This document shows, in pieces, positions 10,547 through 21,581 of a stretch of 64,000 bases of DNA. Within the stretch, counting starts at the first letter, position 1. Every line of letters begins with the position of its first letter. Below the pieces are notes generated by a model. That model was not told the DNA's origin. It did not search any database and worked only from the letters and a program-made list of their open reading frames with translations. The DNA is from Phytophthora colocasiae (taxonomy: Eukaryota > Oomycota > Peronosporomycetes > Peronosporales > Peronosporaceae): positions 806,001 through 870,000 of the forward strand of contig JAGKQI010000101.1 of assembly GCA_018806915.1 (NCBI GenBank), in the 5' to 3' direction. Position numbers and translations under genes: made by a program.

Positions 10547-11751
10547 CTTGTGCAGCGGACGATATTTCTACGAGTGGCGAGGGATAAGAAGGCGACAGGA
10601 AGAGAGCGAGCGTGGTGGACTAAAGTCAACACCGCCAGATGGCGCTAGCAGAGGGCGTCGAATTCAGAAGCTGCACGCCAGCCGCAACCGGGTAGAAGCA
10701 CAAAGGGGTCACTTGATGACTGGCGTGACTCGTGACAGCACCACCTGCAGACACTCGACTCTCTCCCTACGTTCGTGGATGTGCAGTACCAAGGATAGTC
10801 GAAGACTCTGATGGTGCGAGATTTTGGTGCTTGATATATTTAGAGGAGGGCTTTGAAAATAGTTTTGCCTTCTTCTGAGGAATGGAGTCAAGTATGGACG
10901 GATGTGATGTTGGAAAGAGACGGCATGGCATGAAGGACTTAAACCCCACCAGATGAAGATGATAGCGAAGCGTGGGGCAATATCCTCTCAATACTTCCAC
11001 TGGAAATTCCATACATATTACGCGGAAAACAGAACGCTCCGGATGTGTTTTGAATGTTCGGCGGTGGCACACCGAGTGAGGCTGCATGTGACCACAAGCC
11101 AAAGTTTATGGACTTGGATGACCAGCATGTTCAATTTGGTGGGGCCCAGTTGGCGAGGATGTAACGCTGCTAGCGGGCATCTTGTTGTCTACTAGTATTA
11201 ATGCAGGTATCCTTTGCATTGTGGCGGACGGATTCATTGGCCACGAGTCGTGCATGTAGAGGTCACCTCCAGAGGGAATGGCCTAAATGAAGTAGCCCTG
11301 CATAAAAGCTCGATCTCAACCACTTTTCAGTACATGCAGCCTTGCGCAACTCTGAGCACCGTCAATGTTCTTGTTCGTGTGTGGTGCTGCAGCATTTGTA
11401 CTGCAGGTGCCGCTGACGTATGGTGTACGTGTAATTGTATATAGATCACACTGTAGAAGGGAAAGACATGTTAAACGCACCGAAGTGACTCACAGTTTCG
11501 AGAATCCGTTTCTGTATATTCAGTTTTTGTTTTCTGCAACCGTGTTACTAAATCTCCAATGCTGCTATAGTCGAAGCCAGAGGTGTTCATATTTAAAAAA
11601 GAATAGTATCGAACGGTGAAACGAGAATCTTCTCAAAACACCACCTCTTTCTTTTTTTTCAACAGCCAATAAAATTTGACCAAGCTCGTTTATTGGCTAA
11701 AACACTTCGAGTAGCTCCGATCCAGCCATCCATCATTTATCGACTTGAGCG
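10547..11751. promoter_or_regulatory. Intergenic region with palindromic CCAAT pair before the RIX1-like gene
   Basis: About 1.2 kb separates the divergent starts at 10546 and 11752. No gene is visible. The clearest signal is a perfect 10-bp inverted repeat, AGCCAATAAA at 11664-11673 and TTTATTGGCT at 11689-11698. It places two CCAAT boxes in opposite orientation 54-88 bases before the ATG at 11752. A 17-bp string including the second arm recurs at 35653-35669. Confidence 0.45.
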
Positions 11752-14142
11752 ATGGCATCGGAAGCGCGCGCCGTCGAAACGGCCTTGGCCCGCAACCTGC
11801 TGTCGTCGGTGCTCGCTCTCGCGTTCCCCAGTAACTTGGAGAGCGACAGCGCAGCTATGGAGACGTTTCTGACGCAGCAGAAGGCGTTATCTTCCGCTCT
11901 GGAGCGCCACAACGTGTTTGGACTGGTGACGGACGGCAAAGCGCTGAATAAATGGCAAACCAGGCTACAGCAGCTCGTGGAAGGCTCGTCTTCTGCTCGC
12001 CGCATTGGCTGGGAGCTGTTGCTGACTACGACGCGTCAGAGTCCGCTGGAACGACTTGAATCTCTAGCCGTAAAGCTGTTGGAACAGATCGTGAAGGTTC
12101 TGAAGCAGCAACAGTCCTCCAAGACTGAAGATGACGACGCAGAGGAAACCTCCACTGCTGCTTGCGGGGTGGCACAGGCTCTGCTACTTCATGTGCACAG
12201 ATTTAACCCGGACACGCGCCGCGAAGTGCTGGAACTGCTTGGAAAGCTGATGCAGCCATTGGTAGCTCTCCTTTCGAGCAAAAGACAGAACAGCAAAATT
12301 TCGTTGGTGGTTGCTCAATTGGATCTGGTTGCTACGCTATTGCATATGTCTCCCAACTCGTTAAGAACGTATGCGGTGAAGATCGAGTCGGCTTGTGTTG
12401 GCGCACTGTTCCCTGCTGCCGATGGAAGTGACGACGATGAGGTGGTGGCACAGAAGGCGACGGTGTGTCTGGCACTGCTGTGCAATGCCTCAGACAAACC
12501 ACAGCAGGTGTGGACACAAATGGCTCAGAAGGCGCTGGAGGCTGCGCATCAGCAACTTGACCTGCTCGCTGGAAAGCGCACCACAACGCCATCGATCGAA
12601 GGAGTGACCGGAAAGAAGCTGTGGGTACAGGGAGCGGCGAGCCAGAGTTTACCTATTTACCAGCGTGCAGAGGTGACGCTGGTTCGGATGGCACGTGCGC
12701 TGAGTGCGTTGCACGAACTTCTTAGTGCTCGCACTGCCACCCTGAATCGTGGTCAAATTTCAGAGCGGGAGGTGCAGCAGATGCTTCCTGAAATCGTGAA
12801 CTTCGCTCGACGTGCGATGGGAGTTCGTGCGCACGAAGTGGGTAAGCAAACGGGTGTGTCGGATGATGGTGTGCGTCTCCCGGTTAGTGTTGTGTATGCA
12901 GTACTGCCGCGTGTTCATGCACAGGCACTGAACGCGTTGAATGCGGTGGTGGAGCGCGCGGGTATCTGTGCTCTGCGTCATGCCAGCAAGATCACACGTG
13001 TGCTTCTGCTCGCGTCGGAAAGTGTAGGCGACGGCGAAGATCTCTGTGCGCTGGCTGATGTCACGGCAGTGTGTGCTCGACGTCTGGGTGCCAGCACAGT
13101 CGAAAAACTTGGTGTGCCTTTGCTGAACGAGTTGGTCACGCGTTGCAAGCGTAGCCTGGATGAAAAGACGAACACTGCTAGCACCTCGAACAGCGTGGCG
13201 AAAGCGCTGGCAGCTCAACAAAACGACTCGAAGAACAGTGGAAGTAAGAGTAAGAAGCGGAAGCGTCAAGCTGCTGCAGCAGCAACACTTGCAGCTCTAA
13301 ACGGAGGTAACGCGGCCGCAGGTCAAGCGAGCTTTGTGTCTGTGCGTGACGAGGCAGTTGTTGCGCGTACTCTTGAAGCTGTTCTGACGTCTATAGCCAG
13401 CTGCGTGAGCGTTTATGGGAGTTTGTTGCCGGAGGAGAGCCGTTCTTTGGCTAGTGAAATGGCGGTCAAGGCTATTCAGCGCCGGCATGTGGTGGGGTCC
13501 AGCCACGTCCACAGTGCCATCGACCCTGTTGCACTTGCTCTTCTCTCGGATGCGGTTACTGTTGATGCCTCTGGTGCGCACGGAATGAACTTGCTTCGTG
13601 GTCTCCAATACTGGCAGCGTCGGATTATTGGCAGCGGTGGTGCTGCATCTGCACTTCAGCTTGTGGCTCTCAATGCAGGCGAGGCGATGCTGCATCCTCG
13701 CGCACCCCCAATGGCTATCAACTTCCAGAAGAACGCTAGCAAAGAGCAGGAGGACCGCCTCTTTGGAGCTACAGCGAAGATGTCGAAGGAGTCTTCTTTC
13801 CTGGGGGATGCTATGGACTGGGATGAAAACGAGCCCGAAGAAAGTGATGGAGAGGAGACTCAGGAGAAAAAGAATGAAGCAAAGCCTGAGGCGCCCACTG
13901 TGACCGAAGAGGAAGAGGAGGAAGAAGAGGAAGATTACGACGATGCCCGGCCTGCTGAACCAAAATCAACACCGATGCAAGTTGAAAAGGAGGAGGAGGA
14001 GGCTAGTAAAAGTGACGAAGAGGACGCCGAGCCAGCTCCGAAGCGTTCAAAGGACAGTGATGACGAGAAGAAGCCTGTTGCTACGGTGGAGTCTGACGAT
14101 GACGACGATGATTTCCCGGACATCGTCGTAGATGATGATTAG
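11752..14142 (+). CDS. RIX1/PELP1-like pre-rRNA processing protein
   Basis: A single 796-residue frame. The N-terminal 200 residues match the RIX1/PELP1 pattern: a KWQTRLQQL helix followed by ARRIGWELLLTT, then long helical repeats. In yeast and animals RIX1/PELP1 is a scaffold of the complex that, with the MDN1 AAA-ATPase, removes ITS2 and matures the pre-60S ribosomal subunit in the nucleolus. A basic KSKKRKRQ segment at about residue 500 fits a nuclear localisation signal. The last 140 residues are an extreme Glu/Asp-rich tail with simple-sequence runs, also typical of PELP1. No intron is needed. The family call rests on pattern and composition, so a generic HEAT-repeat nucleolar protein remains possible. 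Confidence 0.65.
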   Translation: MASEARAVETALARNLLSSVLALAFPSNLESDSAAMETFLTQQKALSSALERHNVFGLVTDGKALNKWQTRLQQLVEGSSSARRIGWELLLTTTRQSPLERLESLAVKLLEQIVKVLKQQQSSKTEDDDAEETSTAACGVAQALLLHVHRFNPDTRREVLELLGKLMQPLVALLSSKRQNSKISLVVAQLDLVATLLHMSPNSLRTYAVKIESACVGALFPAADGSDDDEVVAQKATVCLALLCNASDKPQQVWTQMAQKALEAAHQQLDLLAGKRTTTPSIEGVTGKKLWVQGAASQSLPIYQRAEVTLVRMARALSALHELLSARTATLNRGQISEREVQQMLPEIVNFARRAMGVRAHEVGKQTGVSDDGVRLPVSVVYAVLPRVHAQALNALNAVVERAGICALRHASKITRVLLLASESVGDGEDLCALADVTAVCARRLGASTVEKLGVPLLNELVTRCKRSLDEKTNTASTSNSVAKALAAQQNDSKNSGSKSKKRKRQAAAAATLAALNGGNAAAGQASFVSVRDEAVVARTLEAVLTSIASCVSVYGSLLPEESRSLASEMAVKAIQRRHVVGSSHVHSAIDPVALALLSDAVTVDASGAHGMNLLRGLQYWQRRIIGSGGAASALQLVALNAGEAMLHPRAPPMAINFQKNASKEQEDRLFGATAKMSKESSFLGDAMDWDENEPEESDGEETQEKKNEAKPEAPTVTEEEEEEEEEDYDDARPAEPKSTPMQVEKEEEEASKSDEEDAEPAPKRSKDSDDEKKPVATVESDDDDDDFPDIVVDDD

Positions 14143-14242
14143 AGGTAGACCTGGTTTCTGCAGGTTAGTGGTTTAGACATGCAGCTGAGATGCATTTCAA
14201 TAGACTTGACTTCACTTTAGAAAACAGTGACGTTTTATTTTA

Positions 14243-15759
14243 CTAGGCGCTGAGGTGGAGATAGCCCTCCTCTTCCCGTGAACCCGCCGGAAGCAAAGGC
14301 GAGCTCATGGAGGCGTCAGCGCTCAGCAGAATCTCGTCATCTGCGTCATTTTTACTAAACTTGTTAGCACTTCGACGCCTATCGCCCAGCTTCCCACCTC
14401 CGTTGGCTTTGGAGTCCACTGACGCAGAATTGTGCTGTACCAGAAGACCAACTCCAACGGCGATCGAAAGCAACGCCAGGGGATAGAACACTTTATCTGC
14501 TGTCGGGAACGGATCGTCATCATTCTCGTAAAAAACGGCGCCTCCAACGACGCTAAACGTGATCCAACAGGCTTGAAAAATGGGGAATACAGTCATGATA
14601 TCCCCCAATGTCGTCGCCATATTGAGGAAATGAGTCTGCACTAGGATACACACGAACATCCCTCCAAGGAAAATGTAGGTCAGCCCATACTTGAACTGGT
14701 TCTCGCCCTTCAGTGTAAGAGCAATCATGATAGCCGAACATTTAGCCAACAACACCGACATAGCACCAACAATACCCGAACATATCGCGTAGTAGTACGG
14801 CACTCGAGACTCACGGGCGTCAGCTTCCGCGTCCGCTTCAGCTTCTTCTGCGTTGGTGGAGTCAATCAACTCTCTCAACTCCCTACTCATTGCAGGAGGG
14901 TCCACAAGGCCCGTAGGCAGAGGTGCAGGTGAAGTTGTAACTTGAAGCAGCTTCACTTCCATATCCAGAAGTCTCTGTTCTAGTCTCTGGACCCGAAGCT
15001 CGATTTCCTATTGTAACGACAACAAGTTCACAATGAAACTTACATTTCACAGCACAACAGTAGAAAACTGCCAAACCTTCATAAGCTTCTTCTGACGCTT
15101 GTTTGACCAGTAGACTTGATTCTTCAGCCGGTTGGCAACTGAGCCTTTGATGGTGGCCAGCATACTCACGGCACACACTCCAACGCAAGTGATATATACC
15201 ACAAAAGCTGCAGAACCATAACAAAAAAAAAACACTTATCAGAGATCCTAAAAAAACAATAATTGTCTCCCACTACTCACGTGTTCGGACGAATCTCTGT
15301 TCCAGTTCCGGTAGAGGATATTCAACATTCGGCTCTGCAATACATGCAATCATCACCACACCCATGATCACGAACAATACGCCGCCAATATCCGTCTGCA
15401 TCATTAAAAAAAAATATCAGAAAAAGCTTAAAAAATAAATAAAGAGTCCCCACCGTGTAGAGGTTCTCCCCATTCATACATTGAGCTGTGATGACGTTAG
15501 CCACAAGCGTCGAACCTCCACCTAATGCCGCTACAAGCGACTGCGTAGCGAAGCCAAACGCTGCGAAGTCTCCCAAACTTCCAAGAACTACAAGAGAGAA
15601 CCCTACCCACCACACAGGACGGCGAATATAAGGTCGACGCTCGCGCACAGGCCGTGTAGCTTCACTCGAGTGCGAGTATTTCTGGATATTTACACCCAGG
15701 TTGGACACCACGGAGGCCACCACGGCCAAGCCGGCGCCGAAGGCCTCCCACGCCTTCAT
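14243..15759 (-). CDS. NIPA-type magnesium transporter
   Basis: Four exons join in phase: 15454-15759, 15281-15395, 15077-15207 and 14243-15007, giving 438 residues. The three introns are 58, 73 and 69 bp with AG acceptors, and the first donor (GTGGGG) is weak. The first exon shows the NIPA start: a hydrophobic helix with SNLGVNIQK, then WWVGFSLVVLGSLGDFAAFGF and a glycine-rich loop followed by NVITAQ. Exon 2 gives DIGGVLFVIMGV. About nine membrane spans are expected. NIPA family members move Mg2+ across plasma or endosomal membranes. The protein is longer than many NIPA proteins because of a central cytosolic helix (about residues 165-250) and a hydrophilic tail. It is divergent from the kinase gene at 15972, with 212 bp between the starts. 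Confidence 0.85.
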
Positions 15760-15971
15760 TAGATCCAGGAATGACTGGGGAGAATACCCTCTGTTTTGGG
15801 TTCATTATTTTTTTATTTTGGGTTCTTCATGGGTTGCACTCGATCTTGAAACGGTCGCTTGACTATTGTTAGCCGTTTGCCGCGTCCTCTCCATCTGCCG
15901 CCTCCTGGTGCGCATTTCGTCGGCTTGGGACAGAGCAACAGTGGTGAACGCAGCGGCGATTAAGGCGGAAG

Positions 15972-17509
15972 ATGAATCGCTACAAGGTCACGAAGCAGCT
16001 GGGCGATGGCACCTACGGGTCTGTGCTCAAGGCCGTGAATCGCCAGTCTGGAGAAGTGGTGCGTGGGTTTGTTTTTGATTGGAAAGGAGGTGACAGAGGA
16101 AAGACTAAATGGACTTTTTTGGTTATCTATAGGTGGCGATCAAACGTATGAAGAAGAAGTTCTACTCGTGGGAAGAATGTATGCAGCTACGAGAAGTCAA
16201 CGTACGTGCAGAGGGGAGTTTCTGAAGAGAGAAACTATGGGATTATTGACAAGAAATTCTTTGTTTGTTGCAGTCGTTGAAGAAATTGAACCATCCCAAT
16301 ATCATCAAACTCAAGGAGGTAATTCGAGAGAATGATGAACTCTACTTCGTCTTCGAGTACATGGAGTGCAACCTGTACGACACAATGAAGAAACGAGATC
16401 GGCACTTTCCAGAATCCAAAATACGCAACCTCATGTACCAGATGCTCCAGGGTTTAGCCTTCATGCACAAACACAGCTTCTTCCATCGAGATATAAAGCC
16501 TGAAAACATGCTGGTCAAAGGCGACACCGTCAAGGTTGCAGATTTTGGCTTAGCGAGAGAGATTCGATCACGTCCGCCCTTCACTGACTACGTGTCGACG
16601 CGTTGGTACCGAGCCCCGGAGGTTTTACTGCGATCCACCACGTACAACTCACCAATTGACGCGTGGGCCATGGGCTGTATCATGGCCGAGATGTTCACTC
16701 TGCGACCACTATTTCCAGGTAGCAGCGAAGGCGACGAATTATATAAAATCTGTTCGGTACTGGGGAATCCAACGCATAGTACGTGGCCTGAAGGTATGAA
16801 ACTCGCAGCGCAGATGAACTATCGTTTCCCACAGTTCGTACCGACGTCGTTGGCCCAGTTGATTCCTCACGCGAGTCCCGAGGCCATTCAACTAATGACA
16901 GATCTGCTGAAATTCGATCCGAACCAACGACCGACATCCAGTCAGGCGTTGCAGTACCCATTTTTCCAAGTGAACGTGAACGTGACAACACCGTTGAGTG
17001 TATCAACACCCAGTGGGAACAGTCAACAGCAGTATGAAAGGGCAGAGTCGACGGAGAAGATGGCAACTTTCACGCCACCACAGAAATCCTCAGGGAGTCA
17101 ACGCAGTGGAAGTGGGCAGTATGGTCGGAACCAGCAGTCCGTAGCGGACGTTGGAAGCTACACCAGCTTACGACAACAAGCTGCAGTCGTATCAACAACT
17201 CCCTACGGATTGCCGCGTGTACCTCAACGGAATGCGATGGCAGCAGCAGGTAGTAGCGTTCTCGCTGGTGGAACACCGACAGGTCGAGCTCTCGACAGCG
17301 GCAACATGGGCGACACACAGGGAAGTCGATACACGCGTCAAGCAAGATACGCACCAGGTATGGCTTATCGAGGCGATGGTGATGGAGCAACGTATTCGGG
17401 CGGACGGCCTCCGTATGTGCCTCCTGGGGGAGGACTCCCATTAGCTGCTGTGGGTGGAGGTGGTGCTGGTGGGGCTGGACTTGGAGGATACAGCAGACAC
17501 AACTATTGA
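15972..17509 (+). CDS. RCK-family (MAK/ICK/MOK-like) Ser/Thr protein kinase
   Basis: Three exons, 15972-16058, 16133-16201 and 16274-17509, join to 463 residues. The N-terminus carries the glycine loop LGDGTYGSV and the catalytic Lys in [10 protein letters not shown]. The catalytic loop HRDIKPEN, the DFGLAR motif and APE follow. The activation loop has TDY, the dual phosphorylation motif typical of MAK and ICK kinases, which regulate cilium length and intraflagellar transport turnover. The catalytic domain ends near residue 290. The remaining 170 residues are a low-complexity Gln/Ser/Gly tail, also typical of the family. A CDK-like kinase is the alternative, but TDY and the long tail favour RCK. 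A role in zoospore flagella is inferred. Confidence 0.88.
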
Positions 17510-17804
17510 ATCGCAGTGAGGAAACGGAAGCGCATCGATGTGAACGAGGAGCACCAAGTAGGCAGTGGACGCCATTCGTGTCGCGCTAGAACGCTTAGAT
17601 AGAGAGAACAGGTCCGTTCAAGTCCAGTCTCGACTCAGCAGCAAGTACAACTACCCAACCAACACAACGTAAGCCATTATTTAGATCTTCCCCCCATGTC
17701 TGCCTATGAATCCTCTTTTCTTCTCGGTCCTGAGTATCCTGCAAAAAAATAGTCTCTTGGTCTTGTAGCTTTTGCTGAGTCGTTCTTCCTAGCTTCCTTA
17801 GCGT

Positions 17805-18119
17805 CTATTGCTGCACACCGGCACCAGCAGCAGCCTGGTCCATGATCTCCTTCTCCACCTGTGCCATCTTGACGCCCAGAGTACTGTAAGCTTGCATGTA
17901 TTTGCCAGCGCAGCGGTCAATGCAGCTCATTTCGCCCACATTGAGCTGGCCGTCGTTGTACTTGAACTTGCACTTCTGGAAGCACACGCGCGACAGGCGC
18001 TCGAACAGGTCCGCATAGGACGCCATCTCCACTTTGGCCATCATAAGCTGCGACTGCTGCGAAGGCTGCTGGGGCACGGCCGGAGCCGCGCCACCTCCCA
18101 TCATTCCTCCGAAGTTCAT
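17805..18119 (-). CDS. TIM10: Mitochondrial import chaperone TIM10
   Basis: This 104-residue protein carries the twin Cys-x3-Cys signature of small TIM chaperones (CFQKC and CIDRC, separated by about 17 residues). The sequence between and after them (LNVGEMSCIDRCAGKYM) fits TIM10 better than TIM8, TIM9 or TIM13. Small TIMs form a hexamer with TIM9 in the intermembrane space that escorts hydrophobic carrier precursors to the TIM22 complex. The N-terminal 27 residues, rich in Met, Gly, Pro and Gln, extend the protein beyond the usual ~90 residues. It is divergent from the gene at 18199, with 79 bp between the starts. Confidence 0.9.
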   Translation of the reverse strand: MNFGGMMGGGAAPAVPQQPSQQSQLMMAKVEMASYADLFERLSRVCFQKCKFKYNDGQLNVGEMSCIDRCAGKYMQAYSTLGVKMAQVEKEIMDQAAAGAGVQQ

Positions 18120-18198
18120 GGTGCTAATTGATTTAGAGACCTCGAAAATGATAGGGTGTTGGTGGTGTGGACAACAAATATCTCTTTAAAGAGGACCT

Positions 18199-20347
18199 AT
18201 GTTATGGCATATTGGTACCTTGAAGCGACACATCAGAGTGATTGTCATTGCCATGCGAGTACAGAATGAGAGCGAGCGACAGCTTATCGTGGCCAACGAG
18301 GAGCTTTCCAGCCTTGAAGACGTCGTGAGGATCATGCCAATGGTGCAGTATCTCAATGTGGCCGTAAGCATCTGCCGTTAATGTCAATTATGTGGTAATA
18401 GAGTTTGAATTTTCAGTCGTTGTGCGGAACAGTTCAACTGCCTCAGTAGTTTGAGTGAGCTGCAAAAGGTTGGTCATTTTGAATCAAGGCGTTGTAGATC
18501 ACTTTATATTAAGAGTCGTGTTACTGTAGCTGACGGAGCTGCGTAGTCTGGATATCTCGCACAACTCTGTGGAAAGTCTGCAAGAGGTGGCGACGCTGTC
18601 GAATTTATTAGTGCTCAAGTGCTCGAGCAACCGCATCACCGATCTGAGCTGGTTAGTGGAGCTTAATCACCTTGAAGAGCTGTGGGTCAGAGATAACCGC
18701 ATTGCGAACGCACAGCTTGCGCATTTGCAGCAACTCACTGCGCTCCAAACGTTAGTTATTCACCCGAATCCCTGCACTGAACGTGACGATTATGTGTACG
18801 ACCTTACTCCCTTTTCATTCCTACACTAGATGAAGTTTGATGATGTATGTTATTTACTTTCTCTTGCGGTAGACTAACGATTCTGAAGATCCTTCCATGG
18901 CTGCAACGCGTTGATACCGTTCTAGTCACAGACGAACTTCGAGAGGAAGCCAGAAATGCTGAGGAGAGAGAGACGTTGGGTTCAGGAGCAACTGATTGCT
19001 CTCTCTTTTCTCTTTCAGGCCGGTCGGAAGGTAGGGAGCCTAGATTATCGGGCCGAGCATTTTTACTACTTCAAGTATGAGCTTACGTATTTTTTCGTAG
19101 ATCTAATGTCGAACGAAGACCATTTAGAAGACAGAACCGCTACAGCCCCGGCACCTAGTGAGCCAGTGAAGAAGAGAAAGCAGGTATGCTACATCTAGTT
19201 TTTATTTCCTGGTGTTTTACTCACCCATATGCAGTTGACAGCCGAAGAAATTATGCGCGCCTTCCCAGTTCAGGAATTTATCTCTCTCGATACTAACGGG
19301 GAATCTGCGGAAGTATTGAACGATCGCTTAATGAACCCTGCAAGTGAACTGCCAAAACCCAGTGTGGTTGTAGCAGAAGTTGAAGACAACCAAAACGAAA
19401 CTTCTACTGCTGGCCAAGCGCGTATTAGCAGCAAAAAAATGCTGTCAAGTGACGATGATGTCGAGATCAAACGAACTGGCATACTGGATTCAGTACTCAC
19501 ACTCCCGACATTTGACAAGGACAGTTTTCTTCAGAAAAAGAAGCTTCAACCTCAAGTACCTGTCAATAACAAATCAAAGCAACACACAAAGCCCAAAGTT
19601 TGGGCTTTGGGCCCCAAACCAGCTACATGTACAACTGAAAATCCCGATGAAAAATTACCATTTCACCAGAACGAGGAATACTCTGTGGCCTATCCTAACA
19701 GTACGGTTACTGCCATTCAAGTGCGCTGTGATGGCTCGGCAATTGCTCGGTGGCCTTCTGGAAGTGTTGCTGTAAGTGTCGACTTTGAGAGCTCCTCAGA
19801 CCGTAGTGGATACCGTGTATATGCTGCCCACAAGGATGGCGAACTAGCGTTGAGCTTCAACCCTGCAGGCGTTGGATTTTTGAATGCATACCCAAGCGGA
19901 AAAACGTTGTTGTCTACTACTTCCGATGGAAATGGGTTGCTATTTGACCTGGTCACTGGTGGGATTCTTCGGCAATGGGATTCGCAGGGTAATCTTCGAG
20001 ATGGTTCATGCCAGCTAGCTGATACATTGGGAAATGAACCTGACGGATCTCTTTTATGCCGATTGAGTGAACATCTTGCCGTTAATGTTCGTTTGGTAAA
20101 CTCTCAAGAAGCTTCAAGGCGCAATTTGATAGCCTTGAACATATATTTTGCAGGGGCGTCAGGAATTCGCCATGCTTTCGTCAATTCTGCAAATCGAGCT
20201 GAACCTTGCAGTATCGATGCTTGCGACTACGCGTTAGGAAAAGTTTCATCAAAAGGGAGAACGGCTAGAGCTATCAAGGCTAAACCTCCTCCTATAGAGC
20301 ACAGCGATTTGTTAAGCAGCATTCGCGCTGCCGTTGCTGGCCTGTAA
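18199..20347 (+). CDS. Leucine-rich repeat protein with ERICH6/FAM194-like C-terminus (apparent frameshift)
   Basis: Exons 18199-18363, 18433-18468, 18530-18795, 18873-19183 and 19235-20347 give several SDS22-like LRRs (for example LRSLDISHN and LEELWVRDN). An LRR cap (ILKILPWLQRVD), a basic linker and a ~370-residue C-terminal part follow. Around residues 490-600 that part shows the YPNST / YPSGK pattern of FAM194 (ERICH6) proteins. The acceptor at 18432 was chosen because it restores the repeat. Exon 4 is one base too long for the splice phases. The frame changes between the stretch ending near 18950 (ELREEAR) and the stretch from 18956 (LRRERRWVQ). This is either a real single-base insertion, which would make the gene a pseudogene, or a sequence error. 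The start could also be the ATG at 18253. ERICH6-type domains are found in ciliated lineages; a flagellar role is a guess. Confidence 0.6.
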
Positions 20348-20425
20348 GTAAATAAGCGAGTACGAAACGAATTCAAAAATGCTGAATGAGATTCCACGAA
20401 TTTGTACAAATGAACATGAACTCTT

Positions 20426-21322
20426 TCAGATAAAGAACCCTGTGAGCTGCTCAGCGTCCGGATCCACATCCGAAGCAATGCTCTCCCTGCTTGAGATTGA
20501 GAGCGTATTCTCTGTTGGTTTGGGTATACAGCTCAGCGGAGAGCATTCGTTGCTCAGAGCAAAGTTCTCGGTATTTGCCCGTGCTCGCAGCCGAACCAAA
20601 GCAAACGCAACAACGAAAGCGACTGCAGATACAGCCACCGTAGCGATTCCAACGATAGCGATCACTGGGGCTGACCCAATACTCTCCGTTTGCGTTTGCA
20701 AAGCTGCTAGGGACAGTGGCTTTAACGTGCCATGAAGTGACAGCCCTTTTTGCGTTGGAATTGGATCGGGTTCCCATAGCTTGTCCAGATCAGAAGTGTC
20801 GAGTAGTTCTTCATCAGCTTGCCTAAGCATAGTTTGGATCGAGGCACCACTGGGGTGGAACGCTGGCTCAATGGATGTTATAAAGTTTAAGTTGCTGGGT
20901 TCCGCTCTGTATTCGTCCAGCGTTTTCTGGTCGACAGTTTTGTAGATCGACTGCACCATGAAAACGTCACTCCCCACTGCTTTCTGCACCAATTGTAGTT
21001 CATATGTGTACGGCCGACAGTAGTAGATATCACAACGTCCAGTTGCCTCCACTCCCGTGAGCTCGCAGCCATCGACCGAGAAGAGGTAACTGGTGATACT
21101 GTTGCTAACTCGTTTTCGAATGATGTTGATGTAGTGGAGACAAAGGCGCAGAGTGACAGTGCGAGCATAATTGCTCTGGTAGCGCACTGCATCAAGAGCA
21201 ACTTGGGCGGTGTCCAACGTTAACGGCATGAACGTCCAAATCCCAGTCGCGTCGCCTTCGAGCTCCATGTCACCGACGACAAGAGGCACTGGAGCTGTAT
21301 CATTCGAGAAGCTGGAAGCCAT
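20426..21322 (-). CDS. Cystatin-like single-pass membrane protein, copy 1
   Basis: From the ATG at 21322 the frame gives 298 residues. The same frame stays open upstream to about 21470 without an ATG, so a first exon with a signal peptide may be missing. Residues 20-120 share the fold pattern of the two neighbours: W, then AQVALDAVRYQ, a Cys-containing strand, SYLFSVDGCE, and CDIYYC followed by a YELQL strand. The last pattern matches cystatins. The QxVxG loop of inhibitory cystatins is not kept here (RVSNSI instead). A transmembrane helix lies at about 218-243, followed by a 55-residue Ser-rich cytosolic tail. It is part of a tandem array with 21582-22682 and 23274-24273. The function is unknown; a membrane-tethered protease-binding or receptor role is inferred. 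Confidence 0.6.
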   Translation of the reverse strand: MASSFSNDTAPVPLVVGDMELEGDATGIWTFMPLTLDTAQVALDAVRYQSNYARTVTLRLCLHYINIIRKRVSNSITSYLFSVDGCELTGVEATGRCDIYYCRPYTYELQLVQKAVGSDVFMVQSIYKTVDQKTLDEYRAEPSNLNFITSIEPAFHPSGASIQTMLRQADEELLDTSDLDKLWEPDPIPTQKGLSLHGTLKPLSLAALQTQTESIGSAPVIAIVGIATVAVSAVAFVVAFALVRLRARANTENFALSNECSPLSCIPKPTENTLSISSRESIASDVDPDAEQLTGFFI

Positions 21323-21581
21323 GCCTGTCTGCTCTGGATCCGAGCGGTTGGTATGAACAGTTGACCGCCAGAGTGACTCTGTCGAGAGCTCTGCCGTTCG
21401 CACGAGTCTCGTTGAGAAGGCATTGAACGGTGGGGAACTCTTGTTGAGGGACTGCGACTTTTGGTGCAGAGATCTCTATGCCTACTACTTGAAGCTCAGC
21501 TTCAAGACGATAGGAAACAAATGAACAGGGCAAATGAAAGCAACAATTACAACTCCAATATGGATTCACTCTACTTGACAT

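Noticed and set aside
18417..18432. First candidate 3' splice site of intron 1 of the LRR gene (TTTTCAG at 18416)
   Set aside because: It gives a stop or the wrong phase; the acceptor at 18432 restores both phase and leucine-rich repeat spacing.
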